NCBI RefSeq assembly: GCF_008831285.2
Contig: NC_045147.1
Span: 16,408,854-16,472,853, forward strand
From: Nymphaea colorata
Lineage: Eukaryota > Streptophyta > Magnoliopsida > Nymphaeales > Nymphaeaceae
Length of the DNA: 64,000 nt
Direction: 5' to 3'
Shown: positions 12,873-25,412 of the stretch, piece after piece
Position numbering within the stretch: position 1 is the first letter of the stretch
Layout of the letters: each line of letters opens with the position of its first letter
The notes under the pieces: generated by a model
What the model saw: only the letters and a program-made list of their open reading frames with translations
The model's database searches: none
Told to the model about the DNA's origin: nothing
Position numbers and translations under genes: made by a program

Positions 12873-12898
<26 letters not shown>
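12873..12898 (+). repeat. CT tract in the BPC leader
   Basis: A perfect (CT)n run about 525 bp upstream of the BPC start codon, inside a pyrimidine-rich 12820-13200 block typical of a plant 5' UTR. GAGA repeats are the known target of BPC proteins, so this is a candidate autoregulatory site. Confidence 0.85.
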
Positions 12899-12903
<5 letters not shown>

Positions 12904-12935
12904 CGTAGAGACGTTTAGATTCCTATCGCTGAAAG

Positions 12936-13346
12936 GTACGGCGTTCTCTCTCTTTTTCTCTTCTTTCTATTTCTATAGAAAAGCCATACATCACCAGATC
13001 TCTCTTCGGTTCTTGACTCTCAGCTCTCGTAATCTCGTGTTCTCTTTTCATTCTCTACTTTTGGATTTGATTTCTCCTCAACATTTCCCTCTTGGACATC
13101 GTCTCTTTTATCCCTTTTTTTTTGTTTTGGTGCTCATTTTGGTCGAACTCTTCTCTTTTCTCTCAATCTATTGAGCTTGCGGGGTTTTTCTTCTTCTCCT
13201 TCACATCTTCGCTTTTGAAGCACTAACTGCGAAAGTTGAGGCGTTCTGCTTTTTGGTGTTTTTAGATGTTTGATATCTTTGTTCTAGTAACAGGGAAACA
13301 GAACTCCTAAGAATATTTGATGGATAATTTTCCTTTTTCTTTGTAG
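12936..13346 (+). other. Probable 5' UTR intron of the BPC gene
   Basis: A donor-like GAAAG/GTACGG at 12935/12936 and an acceptor TTTCTTTGTAG/GTGATAAGG ending at 13346 bracket a T-rich 411 bp stretch. BPC genes commonly carry an intron in the leader with the coding sequence in a single exon. No transcript evidence is available here. Confidence 0.5.
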
Positions 13347-13423
13347 GTGATAAGGAGGAATGAGATTTTTGTTGTAGAGCTAAGAGAATAAGGAGAAGCC
13401 TTTGAGTGGTAGTTGTTGCTTAT

Positions 13424-14332
13424 ATGGAAGATAATGGTGGGTTAGGTATTCGAAGTTGGGGTTTCCCCAACCAATCTTTGAAGGAGAACCGAGTCCTGCA
13501 GTTCATGTCGGCAGTAGAGCGGGAGAAGGGCCTCATGCCGCCAGATCGCAAATCCGCCGTTCGCGCTGCGGCCCGTCCTGGCAACGGGCAGTTCGTTGAC
13601 CGGAGCAGCTCAGTTCCGGAGTACACTACCTCGCACGCTGTCCCCGCCGAGTTCTCGAGGGAGGCTTGGCTGCGCCAGACCGATCTTCAGTGCATGGCTG
13701 CGGCAAATCCGAAGCTCTTCCACCCGTTGTCTACCAGTTCGAACTATGGTGGGAAGGATTTGGCGGGTAACTTGCAGGAGAATGCAGCGACCAAAGCGCT
13801 GCAGGTTGGGGGCTCCGCTGCGGTCAAGCAGGAAGCCCTGCAGGAAGGGGCAGCTGGCGATGGGGATGACATGTTGAAGGAGAGCCCGTCAGAAAAGCGG
13901 CAGAAGCCCAAGGCACCGCAGGCGAAGAAGGCGAGAACGAAGGTGACGTTGGTGAAGGACGAAGTGAACGGGCCTGCCTCTACTCAGAAGACTGGGAAGA
14001 AGAATCCTGGAGTGGTCGTGGACGGAATTACTTTGGACCTCTCGTGTATTCCCATACCAGTTTGTTCATGTACTGGTGTAGCTCAACAGTGTTATAGATG
14101 GGGTTCCGGTGGCTGGCAGTCGGCCTGCTGTACGACAAGTATATCAATGTACCCACTGCCGATGAGCACGAAGAGGCGCGGCGCTCGGATAGCTGGAAGG
14201 AAAATGAGCCGCGGAGCTTTCAAGAAGGTCTTAGAAAAGCTTTTGTCGGAAGGGCATAGCTTGTCTAATCCGGTTGACCTAAAGAGTTACTGGGCCAAGC
14301 ATGGTACTAACAAGTTTGTTACGATCAGGTAA
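13424..14332 (+). CDS. BASIC PENTACYSTEINE (GAGA-binding) transcriptional regulator, class I
   Basis: An uninterrupted 302-residue frame, the usual length for class I BPC proteins. The first ATG (13424) gives MEDNGGLGIRSWGF, the conserved class I N terminus. The middle (about 150-195) is Lys/Arg-rich (KRQKPKAPQAKKARTK), a likely nuclear signal. The C-terminal DNA-binding domain starts near DGITLDLSCIPIPVCSCTG. It carries the pentacysteine array with spacing C-x5-C-x-C-x6-C and then a CC pair, followed by MSTKRRGARIAGRKMS and the invariant end YWAKHGTNKFVTIR. Family members bind GA/CT repeats in the nucleus and recruit repressive chromatin complexes. The leader is CT-rich with a probable intron, so self-regulation is possible. 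Orthology to one numbered BPC gene cannot be settled here. Confidence 0.95.
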   Translation: MEDNGGLGIRSWGFPNQSLKENRVLQFMSAVEREKGLMPPDRKSAVRAAARPGNGQFVDRSSSVPEYTTSHAVPAEFSREAWLRQTDLQCMAAANPKLFHPLSTSSNYGGKDLAGNLQENAATKALQVGGSAAVKQEALQEGAAGDGDDMLKESPSEKRQKPKAPQAKKARTKVTLVKDEVNGPASTQKTGKKNPGVVVDGITLDLSCIPIPVCSCTGVAQQCYRWGSGGWQSACCTTSISMYPLPMSTKRRGARIAGRKMSRGAFKKVLEKLLSEGHSLSNPVDLKSYWAKHGTNKFVTIR

Positions 14333-17300
14333 AAGGCCAGATGATTGATGTTGTTGGTATGTCCATTTGATATCCTGTAGGCCTCTAGGATGATGCATCG
14401 GACGCTTATGGTTGTACATACATCTACTATATACATTAGGCCCTTTTGTGGACATGGCTTTTGAATTAGTTCTGTTACCCTGTGTGTTGGTAATGTTGTT
14501 GTTATACTGTTCTGATGCTAAAGCCATTCCTTCGTTGTTGTATTTGGACTTCATGTAAGTTTTTCCTTTCTCCTCCTGAGATTGTTCATGCTCTGTTGTG
14601 AAATGAATACAGATATATTCATGCAGCTGACTGTGGGGAGCTGTGGAGAACGCATGATTTTTAATCCCATAGACTCTGTTTCAGTTTTACCATAACTGAC
14701 ACTCTATACATTTTATGCATGACCTGTATGAAGATGTAAATCTGTGTTCTCTTATGTTAATTAAGAAGAAAAGCGGTTCACAAGTAAATGGTGTATACGA
14801 TACGGTTCATTTGGAACTTCTACTGTGTCAGACTCTGACCATCTGTCCCTTGAAATTTGAATGTCACATCAATCTCTTTGGGTGGATAAGAGGATCCTAA
14901 CTGCTTGCTGGAAACTCATAGAATTTGTGTGTGCATCATATCCATCTCTCTTAGCAGTTCCCATTGGTTGTGGATAAAAAGAGCCAGGTTGGTAGCTGAG
15001 AAATCATAGGATTTATGACCTGTTGAAATGCTTAGCTGATAGGACTCGTTGGAATTGCAAGTAATCAGTTTCATTTGTTATCTATCTATTGGGTAGTGTT
15101 CTTGGCAAACCTTCTATATTTATAGACATCACTACTTCGCCTTGAAGGTATCAGGATTTAGCTAGATTTTTTCACATTTATCCTATAGTCACTGCGTACG
15201 GTTACTGGATTTCTTAGTTTTTTAGTACTTTATCAGAGTAATGTGAATCTTTTAATAGTTATACTGTGTGGATCACATCTTCATGGGACATGGGTTTGAG
15301 ATCCACAAAAAATAAACAGCCAAGTTCATGGCCCCCCTTATGTTTTTGTAACTCAATGACCCATATGCATCTAGGATTGTTTTAATTTCTTGCTTCTTAT
15401 AATCACCAGTGTCCACATGTTCAAGTTATCATTAGGTTTATTAGTTAAGTGAAACTTCATTGGTCTTTGATTGCATACGTTGTAATTATGCCCTGACTTC
15501 CAGGTGAGTTTCCTTTCTCCTGCTTTATTTTGTGCAATGAGGTAGTTAATTGAAGACAATCTGTAACTTCATTTAATATTTTATTACTTTATTTTATTGT
15601 CTAGTTAATTATTTGCTGAAAACAAGTGATGAAATGGATCCTTGGATTATTTGGATAGGGGAAGCTATATGCTAGGATTATTCTTGCATATAGGATTATT
15701 TTGATTCGTGTCTACCACAACATGAGAAGGGAGTGATACAAAAAGATGGTGAAATTGATTAAGATATTAACAGAAATATTGATGTTGAATGAGTGAAAGG
15801 AGATACTACTGGTCTTCTATATGGTAATTGGTAAGTGTACCCTTGTGACCAAATAGCTGTTTCTGTAATATTAAGCAGATATTACCATTTGAATATGGAT
15901 GTTGGGCAACTATTAAGTGACATGAAGAGAGAATGCATGTGCCATAGATGTGTACCTGAAGACAAATTTGTCTAGAATTGCTAGTTATCAGAAAAGAATT
16001 GGAACCCATAAAATTGGCCCCATGTGTTGGAATAAGTCTCGATGCTGATGAGTAGATGTCCCTCCACTTACTACGTCATTGGCCCCTTCGTGATATAGAT
16101 GTATATGATAAGATGGATTTGTCTAGAATTACCAGCACTACAAAAGAATTGCAAATGAGCATGGCAGAAGTGATCTTGATTAAAAAGGATGTGAAATGTT
16201 GTGTTTGGAACTGTTTCTGGCTTTCTGCATTGGCCAGCACATCTGACGTGATACAAGGGTAGGGATGAGAAAAGGAGAGGCAAAGACAAATAAGGATGTT
16301 GAAGTAATTAGAAATTGATTCTGAAGAACAAAAATCATTGTTCTGGATACGAGAAAATGCAAACGAGGGCACATAAAGTTGATGTCATGTGGTTGTGGCA
16401 TTATCATGAATATCGCTCTCTGGTTTCTATTGGTGAGGATTTTCCAATGTATTTCTTGCCAATGATTTTCTCAGGAAAATTTTTGTGAAATCAAAAAAGT
16501 GAAAAATATATTAAAGTAACAGAAAAGTTATGACATTATGAGTTTCCTACAAAATTTTCTTCCAAAAATAATGGTAATGGTTCAAAATAGTTTTAATATG
16601 TTAAAAAAATAGAAAAAAGAAAAAGAAAGTTGACAATACATGAGAAATTGTTTATCTAAGAGAAAATATATTGATAGTATCGCAAGAAAATTTTCTTATT
16701 AGGTTTTCCTTTGTTCATTTTTGAATATGTGCAACATCTGAGGTGATGGGTTAGGATAAGGTTTAATGGTGTGATGAATAGAGGTTCCTCTACTTACCAT
16801 GTCATTGGTCTCTCTTTTCTAATTTGATAGTGCATATTGCACATTAATCTGTATGCATTTTATATATCTGTACCCTCTAGGACTGATGCCTTTTCAGTTC
16901 TACACAAAAGGAAAAGAATTGGAAGAATCTCTTTGTGGTTTTTCTGACCCTATTTTTTTCTGTCTGGGTTGTGCAATCATATATTTTCCTCTTATATCTT
17001 GGAAACTTAGTGAGTGATCGTTATTATAAGAACAGTAAACTTGGTTGGATGAGTTTGACCTAATAACTTTTATTTATCTCATAGCTTTGCTTTGCTTCAC
17101 CTCCTGGCATGGCATATATAATGGTGTATCTTGTGGACGTCACATTAAGACATTTCACATTAAGACATTACGCTGCACTAGATTTTGTACTGGAACAGCA
17201 AAGTTGATTTCAACTTATGCAATCTATGACTAGCTTAACATGAAAGTATTAATGTGATCCCCAGTCCAACAACTTAGCGAGTTAATAATGGTCATCTTCT

Positions 17301-20300
17301 AGCCTTTGGGCAGTTGAGATGGCTCGATATTCAAGAGGGTAAAAACCATGTTGTTTCGATTATGGCATTATGCCCATCTCTACTAATCAAGTTTACATTA
17401 GACATTGGTCCAAAATGTCTTCCATTAACATCCAACAATTTTATGACGTGCAACCATGTTTGATCCTTTTAGGGATATTTATTAGTTTTTCCATGTGTTT
17501 CCTGGTCAATTTGAATTTGGATGTAGTTCAAATATCCAATTTTCAAATCCATGTCCAGTCACACTTAAATCCACAGCAAGTCCTGTATGTTACACCCTTT
17601 AATTCTTTTTAGTCCATATACCTATCCCTAATCGTCTTTCTTCCTGTTCTCATCCCTTCCATTGTTGGTATCAAACCCAACCCCTAGCTGACTCAAGCGC
17701 TTGGTACCAGGTTGCTTCTTTGGCATCTCAAAAGGCTATGAACCATGATACAAGGTAGTAATGATTTCTAGATATCTATGGACGACTTTCCTTTTGAAAG
17801 CTTTAGATATGAGATTGCAAGTGATTCTTGCATATGAGATCTTGCAACCTACTCCCTTACTGAACGCATGTGCTGGCACATAGGATTGCAGGTTGAGCTA
17901 AACATGCCTTTAGTACCAATTTTACTGACAACCTAAAGCTAACTTGAGTTCCCAGCTTGATGAATCTCATGCTCTCCCATAATCTGCTTCTATCAATATC
18001 CAGAAGGGCTACCAACCGTTGCACTATGTGAAAGCCTAGGTATATATGGAGTTGAAAACTTTTAGATATCAGACTTTCCTAAGCCATTCCTACACATGTT
18101 CTCTTTTACTTTTGGCAAGTGTACCACAACTATTTGACCACCACTTCAAGCTTGTAATGTTTCTATTTCGAAATGCCATTTCTTGGTTAAATTTTCTTCA
18201 CTTCGAATTGTTGTCATTATCCCTTCATTCCACAGACATCTCCCATTCATGGAAATAGAACTTGCTATGACGTTGGTTTTCCCAGCTTGTTTCTTTTGAG
18301 GTTGTGTAAAATAAGTGTGCTTGCAGCTGCTATGATTAACTGGTTGCCCACAGTGTCCATTTTTATGTCCTTGTGAATAGCATATTAATTGTGCAGGCGT
18401 AATAATGTGTTATGCATACAAGGGAATATATAGAATTGTAATATGTGAGTCTACAAAAATCAGAAAGCTATTTTTAAGCAACAAAGCAAGGAAACTTTAG
18501 TTTCTTCAAGTCCCAGGATTTGATAGACTCTCTCTCCTGGCTTTTGATCTCTACCATGAACTTCTTGGCTAAGTGAATGATTGGTGCCATTATCTTTAGA
18601 GAAGTTTATTAAATCTGTAATTTTGTATGACAAGGTATTGACAATATCAACTTTTATTTTAGATAATATTTCCGTTTCTTCTAGGAGAAGCAAATCTTAA
18701 GACAAAGATCAGTGGGGCAGAAGGGGATTGGAAAAAAAGCAGAAAGAAGATGTATCTATTGGGGATTCCCATTCAGATCCACAAAGGACATGTCTACTGG
18801 TCACGTGGGTGCCCATTCTCTAGGGATTTTTTTTAGTGTTTGTTCTAAGAAATCAACCATATGAAAATTCGTAGCTTAAAGTTGTGTAATTCAGAAATCG
18901 TGTCATGTTAGATCTGATTATTTCTAACTTCCTCTCAATCTATCGAGGTCCTCCTTGTTTAGCTTGTGTCTTATTCAGCAGCATGATAGTCATTGAGCTT
19001 CTTCTCCTGCCTGAAAACGCATGCCATTAATGATTAGCATTCAAGCAACATTTAATGTTCCATATTTATTGATTTCTTATTTAGTTATTTTATCCTTGCC
19101 ACTTTTTCCATTTCTCACTCAATCCTTGAGTTAGCTTCATCATTTATAGGCATCCTCAGAATGATGTTGTCTTTTTCCCTTTCCCTCATGTATGGAACTT
19201 CGTTATTTCACTCAGATGAATCCTGGCTTATTGAGCAAGCGATTGCAGGATCATCTTCATTTTATCCTTTAACTCTGCTCCTACGACCGGAAGACATCAC
19301 TAAGTGGTTACTTTATGACCTAATTGCAGGTTTATTCCAGTATAACCTGTAAGATCTTGTTATCATAGAGCTCCTTGATATTTGTCTACATGTGTATGTA
19401 CATTCATTCTCCTAAGACATGATCGGCCATGTATTTTCTCTCTTAAAGGAGTATGCAGGGCCAAGTATCATTCTAATGATGCATAATTGAGTTACTGTAT
19501 GCCCATGTGATTTCGCGTACTTTTTCTCAAATCTACAAGTATTGTTCCTTTAGCGAGCTGAGTGTTTGTTTCTTTTTTAAGAGTGTTGATGCATCTTTTC
19601 TTGTTTATATCCTCTGTACTTTTCAAGTTTATTCAACAGTCAACGTCCTGACATGGTTATGGAATGAGGAGTTCGTATTCTACTCATTCGTTTTTCCCAC
19701 GGTTTGTTAGTTACCAATGCCTATTTCATAATGTCATAGCTGGTTTTCAGATTCACAATTGTGTAGGTTATTTCTGTTTGTTGTTATCTCTGTTGGTCTT
19801 GATTTGTAAGTTAGCCAACAGCTCAGAACCGTGGATTCTTGTATGTTACAGACAAGCATCTGAATCTTTGCCTACACCAATTGATAAAATTTGGGGTCTG
19901 ATAAATGTACCGGACCATGCAAATGTAGCGTAAATAGTTTTTTCTTCTGATGGGTGTTTTCTAGGAAACGTTGTGATCTAAAAAGCATGTCTTATATTGG
20001 ATGACAATACTGATGTAAATTCTCATCAAAGCAACCTGAAACTGTTTTTACAAAGGTTGCTGCTGTTCATTCAAGTTCTGTGCTGGATTCGAAATCCATC
20101 TGATTGTGTGCCATTGCTGGGATTATCTGACTTGATCATCCAATACACTGGAACTGAGAGTGAGTCTGACCCAATTACCAATCACCTTACACCTTTTCGT
20201 GCTTTACAGCATGAATGATCCAAGAGATGCAAATTCACTGATCTGGATGCATTCAGGTTTTCAAAAGATAAAATTCGAGCCGTATGATATATTCCAAAAT

Positions 20301-21381
20301 CAGAAGCAAACGATAAGGTCTTATGAAGGTTTCTTTTTCCTCTCTCCTTTTTTTTCTGGTTGGGTCCAATCCAGTAATGATGTGGGCGTGAAAAACCATT
20401 GGCCCTTTTTGGCATCTGAGTAGTTATAGCAATGTTGAGTTTCCCGTGGTAGAGATTCTTCCATTCAGAGACGAGCCTCATGTAACAAATGACGTAGATA
20501 CCAAATTTTCTTGGCCAAATGTAATGAATGACGTAGATAACAGAAAATCTTCGCCCAACATCAGAAAATTATAACTTCCTCGGTTTATGCCATTGTCATG
20601 GCCAAATTCATACATTTAGACATTAAAATTCCATCCTTTGATAATCTTTTCCTTGTACCCTTCATGATCCCTTTCGATACATAATGCCAGACATTAACTA
20701 TGGCCCTTTTTTCTGACCGAAATCATGGGGAATTGCTGAGTTGTAAGGAAAATCCGAGCCGAAGGATGTGGGAATCACATGTTTCCAGCAAAGTTGTACC
20801 GTACGCGGGGTGGTGCAATTTTACTTTTATCTCTTAGATGACGAGGTGATAGTTCAATGGGATCCTAGAGGTCGGATTGAATGTAGCAAAATGTGTTAGA
20901 GGTTAGATCAAAATCAGATTGGTACACTCCAAATTGACAAAATTTCAATCTAGATTTTGACCACTTGCTGCCCTAATTTGTGGGCTGAAGAGAAAACCTG
21001 AAAAGCATTTGAAGTTACAGGTCTCCTCATTTCCTCATTTTGCATGGCGGCGTTGGGTTGGGTGGAGCAGAGCATATACTCTTAAGACGCCAAAATTTTC
21101 CTCCTTTCTCCTATAGCACCTACCGGAGTTGAACTGACGATCAGACTTTCATCGGCCCATCAGTTTGTGGGAGTTTTTCATTTTTTCGTTCAATTTTTAA
21201 CAGGTCCCTCCAGCTTATGCAGGGAAAAATGCAGTCTGGGTATTGACCGTTGAGTCTCCCTCAACTTAGTTTCTGGCTAGGTGAATGAAACTTTTATCGG
21301 CTTGAGCATGTGTGCTGCTGTTTTTTTTTCTCATTTCTTACCCGCAAGTATACAACATCAGTTTTTTAGGATCTTGCTCGG

Positions 21382-21508
21382 GTAAGGTGCAAGTAAAGTT
21401 GAACATTAGAAAATCATCTTAGTATTTATATTAGAAACTTTTATGTAAGGTGCAGGTAAAGTTGAACATTAGAAAATCATCTTAGTATTTATATTAGAAA
21501 CTTTTATG
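21382..21508. repeat. Two-copy tandem duplication, period 63 bp
   Basis: The copies start at 21382 and 21445 with GTAAGGTGCA and differ at one A/G position in the first dozen bases. The rest, including TTAGTATTTATATTAGAAAC, is identical by eye. Confidence 0.95.
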
Positions 21509-22022
21509 TTATCTTTGTTTCGAAGTGATTGCTTTCCTACGAAACTGTCTGTCTCCCACAAAACAGTTATCATCTTCCAAGGGAAGAGTTCAAGAAGATG
21601 TAGCCAAAATATGGTTCTGGTTAACGCGGTCATGCGATTCATAAAAAGATCGGGCAAATTGAACCGCAGTTCATGGGCGACAAATTACTTTCAGAGTGGG
21701 AGGTGCGAAAAGATCGGTTACTGATTACACATTGTTGGTACAAATTTCGAAACACTCAACTGGACCTGAAATGTAGATCTGAACAAACCACTATGTGGAT
21801 TTTCACACGGATGTGAAATACACGACAATGTTCACCCAAAAATGCCAAAAAAAAAAAACACCTGGATTGGCTTTGGATATTAACATGGATTTGCACTAGT
21901 TTCGATTTGCTCTCCTTTGAACCCTAGCTGAGAAGCTGCCAAGAATCTTTAAGCAACATTATGTTCTTATTGAGGAGTTTGTTATCGATGGCCTTAAAAA
22001 AGAGTTCGTTCTGCTAGTGGAC

Positions 22023-22127
22023 AGGAAGATGTTTCCTTTCTTCTTCTTCTCTCCTTTGGGTATCCTTTGAGATGAGTGGAAAGGAAGATGTTTCCTTTCT
22101 TCTGCTTCTCTCCTTTGGGTATCCAAA
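22023..22127. repeat. Two-copy tandem duplication, period 59 bp
   Basis: AGGAAGATGTTTCCTTTCTT occurs at 22023 and 22082. Both copies continue into CTTCTCTCCTTTGGGTATCC with one base change. Confidence 0.95.
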
Positions 22128-22139
22128 TCCAGTCGATTT

Positions 22140-22380
22140 TCAAAATGTAAGTGCATTGGATATATGATATTTATTTAACACTAAATCTGATTGGAATCCT
22201 AATTCAAACCCAATTGGATATTTGTGTATATCTGAATCCAAAACTAGTTGGACGTCATTTCTTAAATCCGAATTTGATTTGATTTCTTAATCGAATGTTA
22301 AATTTTTTCTTTATATCAGACTTTTTGGAAAACAGTTCAGTCGAATATCCAGTCCAAATCTAATATATTGACATCCCCAT
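22140..22380. repeat. Degenerate dispersed repeat, copy A
   Basis: AT-rich sequence full of GGAT/AATCC phrases, ending near ATATTGACATCCCC. The order of phrases (ATTTCTTAAATCCGAAT, ATGTTAAATTTTTTC, CAGACTTTTTGGAA, GACATCCC) matches 28228-28580. It looks like an old non-coding transposon copy; the class is unknown. Confidence 0.55.
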
Positions 22381-23129
22381 TTGTTGTTTACCCTTTGAAG
22401 CTTCTACGGAAACAACGGTGCAAAAATAGGGTGCAATCAACTTCTCCATGTGTGGATGCGCTTTTGGCATGTGCCGGCATTTGGATTTCACTATTCGTAA
22501 CAATATGGAGCAAGTACTACACTTAAAAACTTTCAATCTCTAGATATATGCTCCTAAATCAGCTATTTTGAAAGTGTAAAGACGAATATTCTGCTGGATC
22601 TGAAAATTTGGTGATCTAACATTTTTTTCAAAATTTTGAAGTTGTGAAATCTTTTACATACTCCTGAAACCAATCTTCTAAGAATCTGTCTACAGAGAAG
22701 ATAGATTTGTGGTTGACATGTGGAGCAAAAACGTCTGAGCTGTCTCCAAGAATTGAAATCCAAACTGCAACTCGAAAACAAGAAGTTTGAAATGCAATTA
22801 CAGATGTGTGCAATTACATTGCACCTCGATCTAATGGATTCAACGGAAAAGCGAGCTATGCAGTCAACAATATTGATCCTGACCAAAGTCAAGAATTCCT
22901 TGTTTGGCTACTGGTTCTACCAGATTTATGTTACATTTCTCCTATGCTATTTTTTATAGCTTATTATTATTTGCTTTTATAAAGTTAGGCTTTGAATAAA
23001 GGAGAATGTCAAAAGAATCATTTTCAGAATGGGAGACCTAGGGATGCTGGTTTAACCTTCTCATGTTTATGGCAGTCCCGTCCGTAGTGTAAAATTCTAA
23101 AGTGACAACCCTTTAAATTTAACCATGGT

Positions 23130-23152
23130 AGAGAGAGAGAGAGAGAGAGAGA
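23130..23152. repeat. GA microsatellite
   Basis: Perfect (AG)n run in intergenic sequence. Confidence 0.95.
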
Positions 23153-24823
23153 AAGCAAAAATAGGGAACAGTGGCGTCAGGGCAGGGCAGGACAAATTGA
23201 TGTAGGGGGACCAATATTATTACCTTGGGAAAGGGAGTGGTGCTTTTGAAAAGAACTATATATTTCAATTTAAACTTTCAAACTTTGGTGCCCTAAGAAC
23301 TGGAATCATTTCCTATAACCACTTATGTAATGGAAAAAGATTAAATTTTAAACTATAGTTTATCATTGGCCGGTCGCTACAATATAGATCTTTGCATCAG
23401 TTACTATGGGTGCTTTTAATATAATAAAAATTGTAATGAAACACAAATTTTCTAGAATTGAGCAACAGTGAGAAGATGAATTAATGGGATGGACGGCTGC
23501 CCATGAGATGAACTGCCTTGAATTTACTTGATTTAGATCAAATCATGTGGTGCAGCACTTTACTGCTGAATTGTCTTGAATGAACTGAATTTAGATCAAA
23601 CCATTTGGTGCGGCACTTTACTCATTTTATTAAGTTTTCGTGGTTTCCAGCTTACAGTGTGTTGAGTACTATTTTTACGGATTCATGACTGGTTCGATTT
23701 CGATTCATTTGAATTAGAAATCCGATTTCGACAAACACTGGATTGATACGTGAGTGGAGACAAAATGACGACGCGGGGAAGGGGCCGGGCCCTCGTTCAT
23801 GGAACACGTAATGATCGAGAAGCCCGTGTCCTTATCCGAAGGTGCACTGTACTGTCTTCATCCCCTTCTGTTCTTTCGGACACAGAAAGCCTGCCATTTC
23901 ACATGGCCTCTCCCTCACTAAAAGTGGACTCACAGATCCACCATCGATTGCCATCCACCTCTCTCTCTCTCTTGCTTGATTGCCATTGTTCGATGCATGG
24001 AGAATCTGCGGCCTTAGCATCTTCATCTTGACCTGATGCATCATCCTCTGGAGCAATACTCATTAAGGCTAATGAGCCAACTAATTTTCTTGTTTTCTGA
24101 AACAAAAAATCTGCAAGCTACAGCCCATTCCTCCGTCCATTGAGCTCATGGCTTACGCGGTTAGGGATTGCAGAATCTTCGCTTTCGCAACACCGAATGG
24201 CTTGGTTTGTCAACTATTGCATCATCTAGCGACTGCAGAGAATGTTGCTTTTTTGAAAATGTAAAATAAGATTTAGATTTAAGCTAATTAATTAGATGGT
24301 TCTGCTGCTCATCACTGACTTATCCCTGACCTATGATCCATGTTAATTCTCTCTACACCATCAAAGACGTCTCCTTCACGCTAACCAAAAATCTGTTTAG
24401 ATTTTCTTTTTATATATTAGAAAGAAAGCTGAAGACATATATTGGTAAGAAAAGTTCACTGAGAATAAACTAATAAAAACACATCTTTGAGCAGGAGTCA
24501 TAATCATCAATACCAAAGATTAAACCAATCATGGTGAATCCAATTAAGACAAAATGCAATATTCCCCCACAATTTGGCTTCATTTTCGACAACAAGATAA
24601 TCATATTCATGGTTATCAAAGTAGAGAAAAAGGGTCGCGGACAAGACTGTCAGATAATTCTTAATTTGAAGCATGTAGAACATCTCTTTCTCGATAGTTG
24701 TTACAGGTCAACACCCAAAAATCAAGATTAGTTTGCAACTGAGTATAGCAAATGGAGAAAGAAGAAGGAAGAAAATTGAACGCTTGGAGAGAGAGCGAGG
24801 AAAGGGTAGCTAGGAAATTGTTT

Positions 24824-25384
24824 CTACTGGGTGAGGGAGGAGGCATTGGCGGAGGAGGACTTGTGGTTGTGCATCCACACCTTGAACACCCTTCTGGGGA
24901 TGCCCGTCTCCTTGCAGAACGCCTGAATGGCCGCCTCCTCTCCCTTCTGCATCCGCCACCCCATCCTCTCCGCGAACTCCGTCATCCTCTCCTTCTGCTC
25001 CGCCGAGAACTTGGTCCTGAACCGCTTCCGCCCTCCCCCATCCTGCGCCGCCTCCCCTCCCGGGGAGCAATACCGCCGGTAGTCCAGATCCTCGTCGCGG
25101 CTCGCCGCCACCACCTTTCGGTGGAAGTTGCGGTGACAGCCGCAGGCCGCACACCGGAGGTTGCCGTAGTCCGGCGAGTCCGCTGCTGCCTCCATGAACT
25201 CGCCGCATCCGTCCGTCGCGTAGCTGCCGAGGTTCGCCGCGTGGTTCTTCAGGCACTCCCTGTACACTCCTCCTGCTCCCACCATCTCCATCACTTCCAT
25301 GTCAACCAAGAGAACTCCGCCACCAAAGGAAGAAACTCCTTGTTGGGTCCCTATATCAGCTGCCAAAACTCTCTCAACAACCAC
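24824..25384 (-). CDS. Zinc-finger homeodomain (ZF-HD/ZHD) transcription factor
   Basis: A single-exon 186-residue frame read on the minus strand, ending at a TAG complementary to 24824-24826. Residues 40-91 form the ZF-HD dimerisation finger: [23 protein letters not shown] and [15 protein letters not shown] supply the ordered Cys/His ligands. Residues about 119-176 form the plant homeodomain: [27 protein letters not shown], and recognition helix [18 protein letters not shown] proteins are nuclear, bind ATTA-type sites as homo- or heterodimers, and act in development. The length is at the short end for the family, with a brief N-terminal tail; M29 or M32 are alternative starts. The gene is GC-rich against AT-rich flanks. 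A GA run lies just 5' of the start on the coding strand. The family is certain, the subgroup is not. Confidence 0.95.
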   Translation of the reverse strand: MVVERVLAADIGTQQGVSSFGGGVLLVDMEVMEMVGAGGVYRECLKNHAANLGSYATDGCGEFMEAAADSPDYGNLRCAACGCHRNFHRKVVAASRDEDLDYRRYCSPGGEAAQDGGGRKRFRTKFSAEQKERMTEFAERMGWRMQKGEEAAIQAFCKETGIPRRVFKVWMHNHKSSSANASSLTQ

Positions 25385-25390
25385 TAAGCG

Positions 25391-25412
25391 CCTCTCTCTC
25401 TCTCTCTCTCTC
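25391..25412 (-). repeat. GA tract in the ZF-HD leader
   Basis: A (CT)n run on the plus strand, GA on the coding strand, 6 bp upstream of the ZF-HD start codon. It is another candidate BPC target. Confidence 0.9.

Larger units (their letters stand above)
14333..24823. other. Intergenic spacer between the BPC and ZF-HD genes
   Basis: About 10.5 kb with no gene I can support. It holds the BPC 3' UTR, two diverged copies of a ~40-bp phrase (about 16047-16086 and 16775-16812), two short tandem duplications (21382-21508, 22023-22127), a degenerate dispersed repeat (22140-22380) and a GA microsatellite (23130-23152). Open frames here are short and lack recognisable domains. Confidence 0.6.

Noticed and set aside
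21110-21175. tRNA-like T-arm text (minus strand CAGTTCAACTCCGGTAGG)
   Set aside because: No A box, D arm or acceptor-stem partner within the right distance; a chance match.
22720-22959. Coiled-coil-like 79-codon frame
   Set aside because: Ends in hydrophobic low-complexity sequence, with no start context, splice sites or homology I can name.
24752-25387. 211-codon plus-strand frame over the ZF-HD gene
   Set aside because: Antisense shadow of the GC-rich ZF-HD coding sequence, with Leu/Arg/His-rich text and no domain.
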